64,000 nucleotides of DNA from a bacterium (GTDB taxonomy: Bacteria; Desulfobacterota; JAPLJL01). The stretch lies in contig JAQTNV010000007.1 of assembly GCA_028713675.1 (NCBI GenBank), forward strand, positions 1 through 64,000, written 5' to 3'. Under the pieces are notes generated by a model. The model saw only the letters and a list, made by a program, of their open reading frames with translations. It was not told the DNA's origin and searched no databases. Below are positions 17,881 through 25,755 of the stretch, one piece after another. The position numbers and the translations under genes are program-made. Every line of letters starts with the position of its first letter. Within the stretch, counting starts at the first letter, position 1.

Positions 17881-19404
17881 ATGAAAGTATTGTTAATCAA
17901 ATCCCCTTTCGACCTCGCCCGGGAAGGGCTGGGATTAAAAAAATCCATTTCCTCGGGCTACCTTCCCGCCCTGGGGCTCGCTTATCTCTCCGCGGTTCTT
18001 AAGCGGGCCGGCCATGAGGTCATCACAATTGATTCCCCGGCCTCCGGCCTGGGACCGGCAGAGATCCGGGATTGCATCGCAACCGCTTCCCCCGACTGGA
18101 TCGGTTTTTCCCTCCAAATTGCGGATGCGGAAACCGGCCTGGATCTCATCAATTCCCTTACGTTAGGCATTTCGCAATCCCTGGTTTTAGGCGGCCCCTT
18201 CATCACCCATTCTTTTCGGGAAGCGGCCCGGGTCCTGAGGCACCCGGCCTACCTGGTCCTCGGGGAAGGCGAAAGGCCGATTCTCAATCTGGTTGATTAT
18301 CTTCTAACCACCCAGCAACCTGCCTGCGCCGAGGCTTCGGCAGGCAAGTCTAACCACCCGTCTTTTCCTTCCCTTCCCGGCGTTCTTTACCGGGATCACG
18401 ACGGGACCATCCACGGGTCACCCGGGACTGACCCCGTCCCCGATCTTGACTCCCTTCCCTTCCCCGATTGGGATATTTTTTTCTCTCCAGTCACCGATCA
18501 CCGATCCTTAAAAATTATCAAGCTACCTAACCACCCAGCCGCCCGGTCACCCTCTTATTCTCCTTTCCCCTCCTATTTCCGGAACGGTCCGGCCTTTCCG
18601 ATGATTACTTCCCGGGGTTGTCCTTACGGGAAATGCCTCTTCTGCTTCCAGGGAGGGGAATTCGCTCCCCCTTACCGTCGCCATTCCCCGGAGAGGGTGA
18701 TCGCCGAGATGGAGGAACTTTCCAGAAAATACGGGATCCGGGAAATAGTTTTTGTGGACGATATTTTCACCGTCAACCCCAGCTGGATGGAAAAATTTTG
18801 CTCCCTGATCATCGAAAGCAATCTGACTCTCTCCTGGGTCTGTTACGGCAAGGCCGACCTGGTCAACCCGGAAATGCTGAGACGAATGAAAAATGCCGGA
18901 TGTTACCAGATAAAATTCGGCGTCGAGTCGGGAAACCCGGAAATCCTGACGGAGATCCGAAAGGGTTTTTCCCTCTCCCAGGTCCGGGAAGCGGTTCGTT
19001 TATGCCGCGAAACTGGACTGGAGGCAAACGCCTCCTTTATCCTGGGCTTACCTGGGGAAACCCCCGAGAAAGGGGAAAATACCGTCCGTTTCGCCCTGGA
19101 ACTCAATCCGGACTTCGCTGAATTTTTCGCCTGCCAACCCCTCCCGGGAACCCTCCTCCACGCCCGGGCGCAAAGGGAGGGCCGCCTCCTCTCCGACCGG
19201 CTCGCCGGGGGATCGCACGAGCCCAACTATCTACCGGAGGGATACCCGGATCCGGAAGCGATCCGCCGGTTGGTAAAGTCCGCCTATCGCCGCTTTTACC
19301 TGCGACCGTCCTATTTCGCGAAAAGTCTGAGAAAAATCAGGTCGGTCAGCGACATCAAAAGATACGCGGGCGGGTTGCAATTGCTCACCGGGATTATTAC
19401 GTAG
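17881..19404 (+). CDS. B12-type radical SAM protein RS2 with unusual cluster spacing and in-frame inserts
   Basis: The 507-aa product is the longest of the six. It has the cobalamin-domain features LPALGLAYLSAVL and VLGEGE, a DDIFTVN segment in the barrel and the C-terminal FYLRPSY motif. The iron-sulfur motif is CPYGKCLFC (Cys 247, 252, 255), i.e. CX4CX2C instead of CX3CX2C. Two low-complexity segments absent from the paralogues sit at about residues 142-163 and 203-235. The first is encoded by an extragenic-type palindrome flanked by direct repeats. The ATG at 17881 has no clear Shine-Dalgarno and lies 82 bp from the divergent GT39 gene. RS3 follows on the same strand. It is probably functional, because the frame stays open and all core motifs remain. 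Confidence 0.88.
   Translation: MKVLLIKSPFDLAREGLGLKKSISSGYLPALGLAYLSAVLKRAGHEVITIDSPASGLGPAEIRDCIATASPDWIGFSLQIADAETGLDLINSLTLGISQSLVLGGPFITHSFREAARVLRHPAYLVLGEGERPILNLVDYLLTTQQPACAEASAGKSNHPSFPSLPGVLYRDHDGTIHGSPGTDPVPDLDSLPFPDWDIFFSPVTDHRSLKIIKLPNHPAARSPSYSPFPSYFRNGPAFPMITSRGCPYGKCLFCFQGGEFAPPYRRHSPERVIAEMEELSRKYGIREIVFVDDIFTVNPSWMEKFCSLIIESNLTLSWVCYGKADLVNPEMLRRMKNAGCYQIKFGVESGNPEILTEIRKGFSLSQVREAVRLCRETGLEANASFILGLPGETPEKGENTVRFALELNPDFAEFFACQPLPGTLLHARAQREGRLLSDRLAGGSHEPNYLPEGYPDPEAIRRLVKSAYRRFYLRPSYFAKSLRKIRSVSDIKRYAGGLQLLTGIIT
18303..18359 (+). repeat. Palindromic element inserted in frame in RS2, with 11-bp flanking repeats
   Basis: An imperfect palindrome (18321-18346, TGCCTG at one end and CAGGCA at the other) lies between two perfect copies of TCTAACCACCC (18303-18313 and 18349-18359). 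It is translated as PACAEASAGK. A related CTAACCACCCAGC occurs again at 18527-18539 in the second extra segment of the same gene. Confidence 0.7.
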
Positions 19405-19457
19405 TGCGAGGCTTTTCGATCAGATCCCGAGGCATTGTGGTCGGAAAAAGCCTCGCT
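19401..19457 (-). repeat. 57-bp dispersed palindromic element, copy A
   Basis: The outer arms GCGAGGCTT and AAGCCTCGC enclose a conserved centre. On the minus strand it ends in GCACTAC. It is nearly identical to the copy at 56984-57040 and related to 45151-45206. It lies directly after the RS2 stop codon. Confidence 0.85.
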
Positions 19458-19462
19458 AATCC

Positions 19463-19488
19463 GCGACCCTAAAGGGTCGCACTACGAA
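19463..19488. repeat. TAAA-loop palindrome with ACTACGAA tail
   Basis: It has the same stem, loop and tail as the 3911 copy. It ends 6 nt before the ATG of RS3 and abuts that gene's AAAAGG ribosome-binding site, so it could fold in the RS2-RS3 transcript leader. Confidence 0.85.
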
Positions 19489-19493
19489 AAGGT

Positions 19494-20822
19494 ATGAAAA
19501 AGAAAATCATTCTCCTTAATCCCCCCGGAACAAAAACATATTTCCGGGATTATTACTGCGCCGACATTGCCAAGGCCCATTATGTCTGGCCCCCTTTCGA
19601 GCTCGTCTATCAGAGCGGAATCCTGGCCGGCGAAGTCGAGGTCCGGGTCCTGGACGCCATCGCGGAGAAACTTTCCCCCCGGCGGGCCCAGGCGGTCCTG
19701 GCCGGCTTTCAACCCGATGTCGTCCTTTCCCTGGTCGGGTCCCTTTCCTGGGGCGAAGATCTCGACTTCCTCCGGGGGCTGAAAACCGGTCCACTCCCCC
19801 TGATCATCGTTTCCGGGGATATCCCCCGGTTCGAGCCGGAAATAACCCTTCGGGAAAATCCCTTCCTCGACGCCATCCTGCTTGACCCGCTTTCCCCGGC
19901 CATTAATCAATTCATCTTCTCCCCGGGGAAAGCGATCCCCGGGATCGCCTGTCGAAAAAACGGTGGCCTGATCATCGGGGAACAGGTCTCTCCGGCCCCG
20001 ACTTTCTCCCTTCCCCTCCCCCGTTATGAACTTTTCCCCATCCGCCGCTATGGATTCCCCTTCAGCCCCGGGGGGAAATGGGGTATCACCCTAACCAGCT
20101 TCGGCTGCCCGTACCATTGCTCCTTCTGCAATACCGGGACCCTCGGCTTCCGCCTGCGGGAGACGGAAAACCTGCTGGAGGAGTTGCGTTTCCTGAAATC
20201 ACTTGGGATCACGCATCTGCTCTTCCGCGAAGCGAATCCTACCAACCGGCCGGAACGCGCCCGGGAAATAATGGAGCGGATGATTGCGGAAAATTTTGGA
20301 TTCAACTGGATCTGCCAGGCCCGACCGGACACGGTCGACCCGAACCTGCTCAGGCTGATGAAAGCCGCCGGCTGTTCATTGATAATGTTCGGGATCGAGA
20401 GCGGGAATGAAACCGTCCGTGAAAAGTACAAATTTAAAATGTCGAATCCCGAGGTTGTCTCTCTTTTTCAGACCTGCCGGGAGATCGGGATTCAAACCCT
20501 CGCTCATTTTATCCTGGGACTTCCGGGAGATAACCGCGAGACCATTGAAGAAACCATCAAATTCGCCTCAAGCTCACAATGCGACTTCGCTTCCTTCAAC
20601 TCTTTCCGGTTCCGTCCGGGAATAACCCTGGATGCGGCCCGGTCGGAGACAATCCCCGCCGTCGAAATCGAAAAATTCCGGGTTCGAGCCCTGGAGCGGT
20701 TTTATCTTAATCCCAGTTATCTTTACGGGCGGCTACGCCGGGCTTCCTCCCCCCGTAGTCTTATCGTCCAGGCCGGGAACGGGATCACCCTGCTCCGGAA
20801 CATTCTTTTTGGCTCCGGTTAA
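19494..20822 (+). CDS. Radical SAM protein RS3 with degenerate cobalamin domain
   Basis: The 442-aa product carries CPYHCSFC (Cys 205, 209, 212), GIESGNE and HFILGLPGD barrel motifs and the C-terminal RFYLNPSYLYGRL motif. The N-terminal domain keeps a Rossmann-like pattern but lacks the GGxH and GEGE motifs of the other paralogues. LLFREANPTN replaces the usual acidic DDxF segment, so cobalamin binding or chemistry may differ. The ATG has AAAAGG a few nt upstream. It lies about 90 bp after RS2 on the same strand and converges on RS4, whose stop is 46 bp away. It is the most divergent of the six. Confidence 0.85.
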   Translation: MKKKIILLNPPGTKTYFRDYYCADIAKAHYVWPPFELVYQSGILAGEVEVRVLDAIAEKLSPRRAQAVLAGFQPDVVLSLVGSLSWGEDLDFLRGLKTGPLPLIIVSGDIPRFEPEITLRENPFLDAILLDPLSPAINQFIFSPGKAIPGIACRKNGGLIIGEQVSPAPTFSLPLPRYELFPIRRYGFPFSPGGKWGITLTSFGCPYHCSFCNTGTLGFRLRETENLLEELRFLKSLGITHLLFREANPTNRPERAREIMERMIAENFGFNWICQARPDTVDPNLLRLMKAAGCSLIMFGIESGNETVREKYKFKMSNPEVVSLFQTCREIGIQTLAHFILGLPGDNRETIEETIKFASSSQCDFASFNSFRFRPGITLDAARSETIPAVEIEKFRVRALERFYLNPSYLYGRLRRASSPRSLIVQAGNGITLLRNILFGSG

Positions 20823-20868
20823 ATTCGAAGAGGTAAAGGTATGGCGGCCGGGCCGGGTTTTCCCGGTT

Positions 20869-22272
20869 TCAATACCGGAGGAGAAACTCCCGCCCGAAAC
20901 GGAAAATATTGGTGGACAGATATCCCCACATGGAGGAAACCCGGCGGATGCCATTCAGCAACCGGCGGGGATTGCGGTAAAAACGGCGATAAGCCCGTTT
21001 CTGAACCTTTTTCAGAGGTATCCCCGTTAGCTCCTGGTAGGCGGAATTATCCGCCCGGTAACAGCAGTCGTCGAAATCCAGCCTCCGGGTGAAACCGGCT
21101 TCCGCGAAAAGTCTCTCAAGTTCCGTCCCAGGAAAGGGAGTCACGATAAAAAAAGAAGCCGACAATAAAGGTGACGCCACCGCGAAATCAATCGTCTTCT
21201 GTATTTCCTCCTGGGTTTCGGTGGGGAATCCGATCATGAAAAACCCGTGGACATAATAGCCCAGGCTCACCGCCTGGTTGATCGCCTCCCGAACTTTTTC
21301 CAGGTCAAGATTCTTCCGGATCAGAATCTGAAGCCGGGGTGAAGCCGTTTCCACGGCCAGGGCCATCGAGTAGGCCCCCGCCCGCCGGAGTATCTGCAGG
21401 GTTTCCCGGTCGAGGATGTCGCCCCGGATCCCGTTGGGGAAAGAAAGCCGGACGCCGGGAAGGCGGGAACTGATCCCCTCACCGATGGCCTGGGCCCGGT
21501 CTCGGTCAAGATTGAAGCAATCGTCGAAAAACTGGAATTCGCGTACTCCGTAACGGGACCGGAGTGCCTCCATCTCCTGAATGACATTTTCCGCGCTCCG
21601 CTTCCGAAATGTTTTTCCGAAAATCGAATGGCAGAAGACACACTGGTAAGGGCAGGCCCGGGAGGTGAAGAGAGGCATGTACCGGCCCTTCCCCATCGAG
21701 TGATTGAAATCTGGATAATGGAGATAGGCATCGAAATCCAGGAAATCCCAGGCCGGGAAAGGCAAAACATCGAGGTCATTGATGTAAGGCGCTGGCCCCG
21801 GGAAGACCGGCTGACCGTCCTCCCGGTACGCCAATCCCGGTATCGGGCCGGGCCCGCCGTTTCCGAAAAGCCGGTCCACTAGGCGGGCCAGCGTCTCCTC
21901 CCCTTCCCCGACCACCGCGAAATCGATGTTCGGATCCTTGAGGATCTCGCGGTGAAAAATCGTGGCATGGGGTCCGCCCACCACTATTGGACAGCCGGGT
22001 TGGAGTTTTTTCACCTTCTCCGCCACCTGGTGCATGACCTTCGCCTCGAAGGTGAAACTGCTGATCCCAACCAGGTCCGGTTTAAAACTTTGCACCCGTT
22101 CCCTGAGTATCTCCTGCGGCCGGGGGAAAAGGCCAAGGTCAATGATTTCGAGATCTATCCTTCCCGCAAATTTTTCCCGCAGATAGGAGGCCAGGTAAAG
22201 CAGGCCCAGGGGAGGAGAAATCATATCCGCGAAAATCCGGCGGTGGGTGCGGACCAGGAGAATTCGCTTCAT
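20869..22272 (-). CDS. B12-type radical SAM protein RS4
   Basis: The 467-aa product has ISPPLGLLYLASYL, VVGGPHATIF and VVGEGEETL in the cobalamin-type domain, CPYQCVFC (Cys 207, 211, 214), EFQFFDDCFNLD in the barrel and the ending RFYRNPRRLLNGIRRVSS. Barrel stretches closely match RS6 (TSRACPY, ENVIxExExL, FxxDDxFNLD), so RS4 and RS6 look like a duplicated pair. The ATG overlaps the RS5 stop in ATGA. It is the last gene of the ten-gene minus-strand run, and I saw no clear intrinsic terminator in the short gap to RS3. The likely role is a SAM/cobalamin-dependent modification of a lipid or glycan intermediate, inferred from context. Confidence 0.9.
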   Translation of the reverse strand: MKRILLVRTHRRIFADMISPPLGLLYLASYLREKFAGRIDLEIIDLGLFPRPQEILRERVQSFKPDLVGISSFTFEAKVMHQVAEKVKKLQPGCPIVVGGPHATIFHREILKDPNIDFAVVGEGEETLARLVDRLFGNGGPGPIPGLAYREDGQPVFPGPAPYINDLDVLPFPAWDFLDFDAYLHYPDFNHSMGKGRYMPLFTSRACPYQCVFCHSIFGKTFRKRSAENVIQEMEALRSRYGVREFQFFDDCFNLDRDRAQAIGEGISSRLPGVRLSFPNGIRGDILDRETLQILRRAGAYSMALAVETASPRLQILIRKNLDLEKVREAINQAVSLGYYVHGFFMIGFPTETQEEIQKTIDFAVASPLLSASFFIVTPFPGTELERLFAEAGFTRRLDFDDCCYRADNSAYQELTGIPLKKVQKRAYRRFYRNPRRLLNGIRRVSSMWGYLSTNIFRFGREFLLRY

Positions 22273-23690
22273 CCGGGCCTCCGGCCGGGGCGGAGGTTGA
22301 CTTCGAGCTGATGCAGAAGGTAGTAAGGCAGAAATCGAAAACGGAGATGCTGGAAAAGATTCCGGATCTTCCCAGGACGCAGGTAAAATTTTATATAGGC
22401 CCAGGTCTGAAGCCTTTCCAGATAAGTCCGGGGAAGAGCGCTAGTTTCGTAAGACATTCCCATGTGCTTGCCGTAGTGGGACCACTTCCGGGAAAGCAGG
22501 CGGGCCCCGCCCTCGCCCCGCTCGGCCATCTCTCGCACCCGGGTTCCGGGAAAAGGGGTCATAATGGTAAAAATACAGAAATCCGGATCTACATCCAACG
22601 CAAAACGAATCGTAGCTGACACCTGGGACCTGGTTTCGTACGGGTAGCCGATGATGAAATTGGCCTGCGTCTTGATCCCGGCTTCCCGGGTTTCCCTGAT
22701 CGCGGCCCGGGCGCGATCCAATTTTATGTTTTTCCCGATCTGATTCAAAGTTTCCTGGTTGCCTGATTCAATTCCGTAACTGATCAGGGAAAAACCGGAT
22801 CTCCGGAGATTCTGGAGGAGTTCCCTATCCACCAGATCCACCCGGGTTTCACAGAGAAACTGGGTCCGCACAGACAAACCTTCTTTTTGTATGCCGGCGA
22901 GAATTGCAAAGGTTCTTTCCCGGTCGAAAGTGAAATTTTCATCAAAGAACACGATCTGCCCGGGCTGGAATCTCCCGATTGAATAACGGAGCTGTTCGAT
23001 AACCTTCCCGGCGGACTGGGCGCGGACGGCAGAACCTAATTGCCTGTAGCAAAAAAGGCAGGAATAGGGGCAACCTCTTTGGGTTGAGCTCGGCAAATTG
23101 ATCGATTTACTCGACAAGCGGTGAAAGGAACGATAAATATCCAATGGGAACAAGTCGAAGGCCGGAAAAGTCAAGGAATCCAAATCAATCAAGAACGGCC
23201 TGAGAGGATTGACCCGGACGTCCCCGTTTTCCCGGTAGGCAATCCCCCGGATTCCCGCCAGCGGTTGGCCGTCCTGGCAGGCCTGAACCAGTCCCGCCAG
23301 GGTCTCCTCCCCCTCGCCTTGGACCAGAAAATCGAAAGTCGGGAATTCCTCCAGGGTCTCCCGGGGAAGGGCGGAGGCATGGCACCCCCCGATTACGATC
23401 GGGACCGCCGGGTTGCGGCTTTTAATTTCCTGGGCCGTTCTCCCGGCTTCCTCGATCTGTTCGGTGTAGGCGGTGATCCCAACCAGCCCGGGGCCGAAAT
23501 CCGCCGCCCGCCTCTCGACCTCCGCAAAGGACAGTTCCTCCACCTGGGCGTCAACCACCCGCACCTCGTGGCCCTTCTGCCGGAGCGCCGCGGCCAGGCA
23601 AGCCATCCCTATATGGGGATTAGAATAACTGAGGGCGAAATCCCGGTGGCGGCTCTTGATCCGGGGAGGGATCACCAAAAGCGTTTTCAC
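22269..23690 (-). CDS. B12-type radical SAM protein RS5
   Basis: The 473-aa product starts with GTG and has NPHIGMACLAAAL, VIGGCHASALP and VQGEGEETL, CPYSCLFC (Cys 207, 211, 214), GIESGNQETLNQIGK and the ending KFYLRPGKIRNLF. It is the same length as RS1 at 14746 and shares its distinctive motifs (DAQVxEL, GITAxTEQIEEAG, GGCHxxALP). The two are therefore paralogues split between two transcription units. It overlaps RS4 by 4 bp and follows RS6 after 10 bp, so expression is almost certainly coupled. The HIGMACLA pattern differs from the PPLG pattern of RS4 and RS6. Confidence 0.9.
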   Translation of the reverse strand: MKTLLVIPPRIKSRHRDFALSYSNPHIGMACLAAALRQKGHEVRVVDAQVEELSFAEVERRAADFGPGLVGITAYTEQIEEAGRTAQEIKSRNPAVPIVIGGCHASALPRETLEEFPTFDFLVQGEGEETLAGLVQACQDGQPLAGIRGIAYRENGDVRVNPLRPFLIDLDSLTFPAFDLFPLDIYRSFHRLSSKSINLPSSTQRGCPYSCLFCYRQLGSAVRAQSAGKVIEQLRYSIGRFQPGQIVFFDENFTFDRERTFAILAGIQKEGLSVRTQFLCETRVDLVDRELLQNLRRSGFSLISYGIESGNQETLNQIGKNIKLDRARAAIRETREAGIKTQANFIIGYPYETRSQVSATIRFALDVDPDFCIFTIMTPFPGTRVREMAERGEGGARLLSRKWSHYGKHMGMSYETSALPRTYLERLQTWAYIKFYLRPGKIRNLFQHLRFRFLPYYLLHQLEVNLRPGRRPG

Positions 23691-23700
23691 CCGGTTCTCC

Positions 23701-25107
23701 TCATTGAAAACCTCTTTCCCGAACCAGGGAACGCCGGGAGAAATGCCGGATCCCGTCCATCCAGGAAACGTCCCGAAAGGAACCCCGGAAAATCATCCCG
23801 GGGAGCCGGGAAAGGTAGAAACGCCGGTAGGCCAGCCGCTGCAGAGAAAAAAGTTCGCGGTCCGGAACTTCACTGAGGTTGAAATAACTCCGGTGCAGAT
23901 CCAGATCCTTATAACTGAAACCCGGACCGGGAAAACGCTCCGAAGCGCGGAACTGTTCTCCCATTTTTGTTCCCCCGTAAGGGACCGCCATGAAAAAAGA
24001 AGCAAAATCCAGCCGGGAAGACCACGCCCACTCCACCGAGGAACGCGCTTCTTCGTAGGTTTCAGTCGGAAATCCCAGCATGAAAAAACCCAGAGTGGTG
24101 ATCCCCAGCCGGCGGCAGTTCTCAATCGAACCCCGAACCGCATCCAGATCGATATTCTTCCCGATCAGTTTCTGCAGGCGGGGGGAGGCGGTCTCCACGG
24201 CCAGGGCGGTGAAGTAAGTCCCGGCTTTTTTAAAATTATCCAGCAGTTCGGGATTCAGCCGGTCTCCTCTCAAACCGTTGGGAAAAGCCAGTTTGACTCC
24301 CCATCCCCTTTCCCGGATCGCCGCCAGAATCCTGCCCGCCCGTTCGTGATCCAGGTTGAAGATGTCGTCAATAATCTCAAATTCCCTTATTTGGTAATCC
24401 CGGTAAAGCGTTTCCAATTCGGAAATCACATTCTCCGGGCTGCGGGGATGGAAGCCCCTCCCGAAAAGCTTGTGGCAATAAATACAGCCGTAAGGGCAGG
24501 CCCGGGAAGTCATCACCGCCATGTACCTTCTTTTCGGAAGGTTGCCCATGCGCTTGACCTTCGCGTAATCATTAATATTGATAAGGTCCCAGGCCGGAAA
24601 GGGAAGTTGGTCCAAAGCCTCGATATAAGGCCGGGCCTCGTTCCGAACCGCCTGACCATTCTCCCGGCGGACGATCCCCCGGATCTGGCTCAAGCTTTTT
24701 CCCGCCGCCAGGCAATCCACCAGTTCCCGAACGGTTTCCTCCCCTTCTCCGAGCACCACGCAATCGATGTTCGGATCATTCAGGACCTCTTCGGGATAAG
24801 CCGAGGGGTGCGGGCCGCCGGCCAGGACCGCGGAAACCCCCGGGATATTTTTGGAGATACCCGCGATCCGGTGCATCGCCTCGGATTCCTGAGTCAGGGC
24901 GGAGAGCCCGACGATCTCCGGGGAGAAACGCGCGAGCTCCTCCCCGATCCAATCCAACCGATCCGGACTGAGCCGTAAATCCAGGAGCCGGACCTCGTGC
25001 CCCTTCTGCCTGAGAACGGAAGCGAGGTACATTATCCCCAGCGGGGGAGTAACCAGGAGATTAAAGCTCCGGGGCAATGAACATTTAACCAATGCGATTC
25101 TGGCCAT
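23701..25107 (-). CDS. B12-type radical SAM protein RS6
   Basis: The 468-aa product has VTPPLGIMYLASVL, LAGGPHPSAYP and VLGEGEETV, CPYGCIYC (Cys 204, 208, 211), EFEIIDDIFNLD and a C-terminal AYRRFYLSRLPGM motif. It pairs with RS4 by sequence. It starts 6 bp after the stop of the methyltransferase at 25114 and is followed 10 bp later by RS5. Its position directly behind a GT39 and a SAM methyltransferase argues that these act on the same substrate. The N-terminal domain follows the GGPH/GEGE pattern of cobalamin-binding radical SAM enzymes such as BchE-like and hopanoid-modifying families; no orthologue can be named. Confidence 0.9.
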   Translation of the reverse strand: MARIALVKCSLPRSFNLLVTPPLGIMYLASVLRQKGHEVRLLDLRLSPDRLDWIGEELARFSPEIVGLSALTQESEAMHRIAGISKNIPGVSAVLAGGPHPSAYPEEVLNDPNIDCVVLGEGEETVRELVDCLAAGKSLSQIRGIVRRENGQAVRNEARPYIEALDQLPFPAWDLININDYAKVKRMGNLPKRRYMAVMTSRACPYGCIYCHKLFGRGFHPRSPENVISELETLYRDYQIREFEIIDDIFNLDHERAGRILAAIRERGWGVKLAFPNGLRGDRLNPELLDNFKKAGTYFTALAVETASPRLQKLIGKNIDLDAVRGSIENCRRLGITTLGFFMLGFPTETYEEARSSVEWAWSSRLDFASFFMAVPYGGTKMGEQFRASERFPGPGFSYKDLDLHRSYFNLSEVPDRELFSLQRLAYRRFYLSRLPGMIFRGSFRDVSWMDGIRHFSRRSLVRERGFQ

Positions 25108-25113
25108 GGGCGG

Positions 25114-25755
25114 TCACTTTTTAGAACATTTTAACACCGTAAAGAGGGGGAGAATAAAAGGCAGGTGCGAAATCCCCCGGACCTGAAAAAAACGGTCCAG
25201 GCCGGCCCGGAGCTCCGGGTAGGCATGGAAATGATCCTCCGGGGCGGTGAGCCCGAAAAGCTTCCGGCCCAGGCGATAGAAAAAGCCCTCGACCGGCAGG
25301 GAGACCACCGCCGTTCCCCCGGGTTTCAAAACCGCATGCATCTTCCGGATAAAAGCCTCCAGGTCGCGCTGGTGCTCCAGGACATCCGCGGCCACCACCA
25401 GGTCAAAGAACCCCGGCGGGAAATCCTGGGTGAGGAAATCCCCCTCGATCAGGGTGACGTTTTTTAACCGGTAATGCTCGGTCACCCTCCGGGCGTTGGC
25501 GATCCGCAGATCAATTCCCCAGACCCGGGGGTAATAACCGGCCAGGGAGGGGAGCAGCTCCCCGCCGCCGCAGCCGGAATCGAGAACCGTTTCCGCCTTG
25601 ATCCCCCGGGCCAGACCGCAGATCTTCCGGAGTCTCTCCCAGAAAATCCAGCGGAGGAGCGGATCAGGATGGGAATAGAGATTCCCGGTGGTGAGATTGG
25701 CGTCCGCCGGGATGAAATTTTCCCGGTAAAAGCTTCTCGGGATCCGGATAAACAT
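25114..25755 (-). CDS. Class I SAM-dependent methyltransferase
   Basis: The 213-aa product contains VLDSGCGGGELLPSL (SAM motif I, GxGxG-like), VWGIDLRIANA (motif II acidic residue), LVVAADVLEHQRD and LKPGGTAVVSLP, as in UbiG/UbiE-type methyltransferases. The ATG at 25755 overlaps the GT39 stop in TGATG. The substrate is unknown. In this operon it probably methylates a lipid-linked or glycan intermediate, or acts on the product of the adjacent radical SAM proteins. It is short for the family, with no extra domain. Confidence 0.85.
   Translation of the reverse strand: MFIRIPRSFYRENFIPADANLTTGNLYSHPDPLLRWIFWERLRKICGLARGIKAETVLDSGCGGGELLPSLAGYYPRVWGIDLRIANARRVTEHYRLKNVTLIEGDFLTQDFPPGFFDLVVAADVLEHQRDLEAFIRKMHAVLKPGGTAVVSLPVEGFFYRLGRKLFGLTAPEDHFHAYPELRAGLDRFFQVRGISHLPFILPLFTVLKCSKK

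Noticed and set aside
23656..24978. 440-aa plus-strand frame opposite RS6
   Set aside because: Antisense of a radical SAM gene with no motif of its own.
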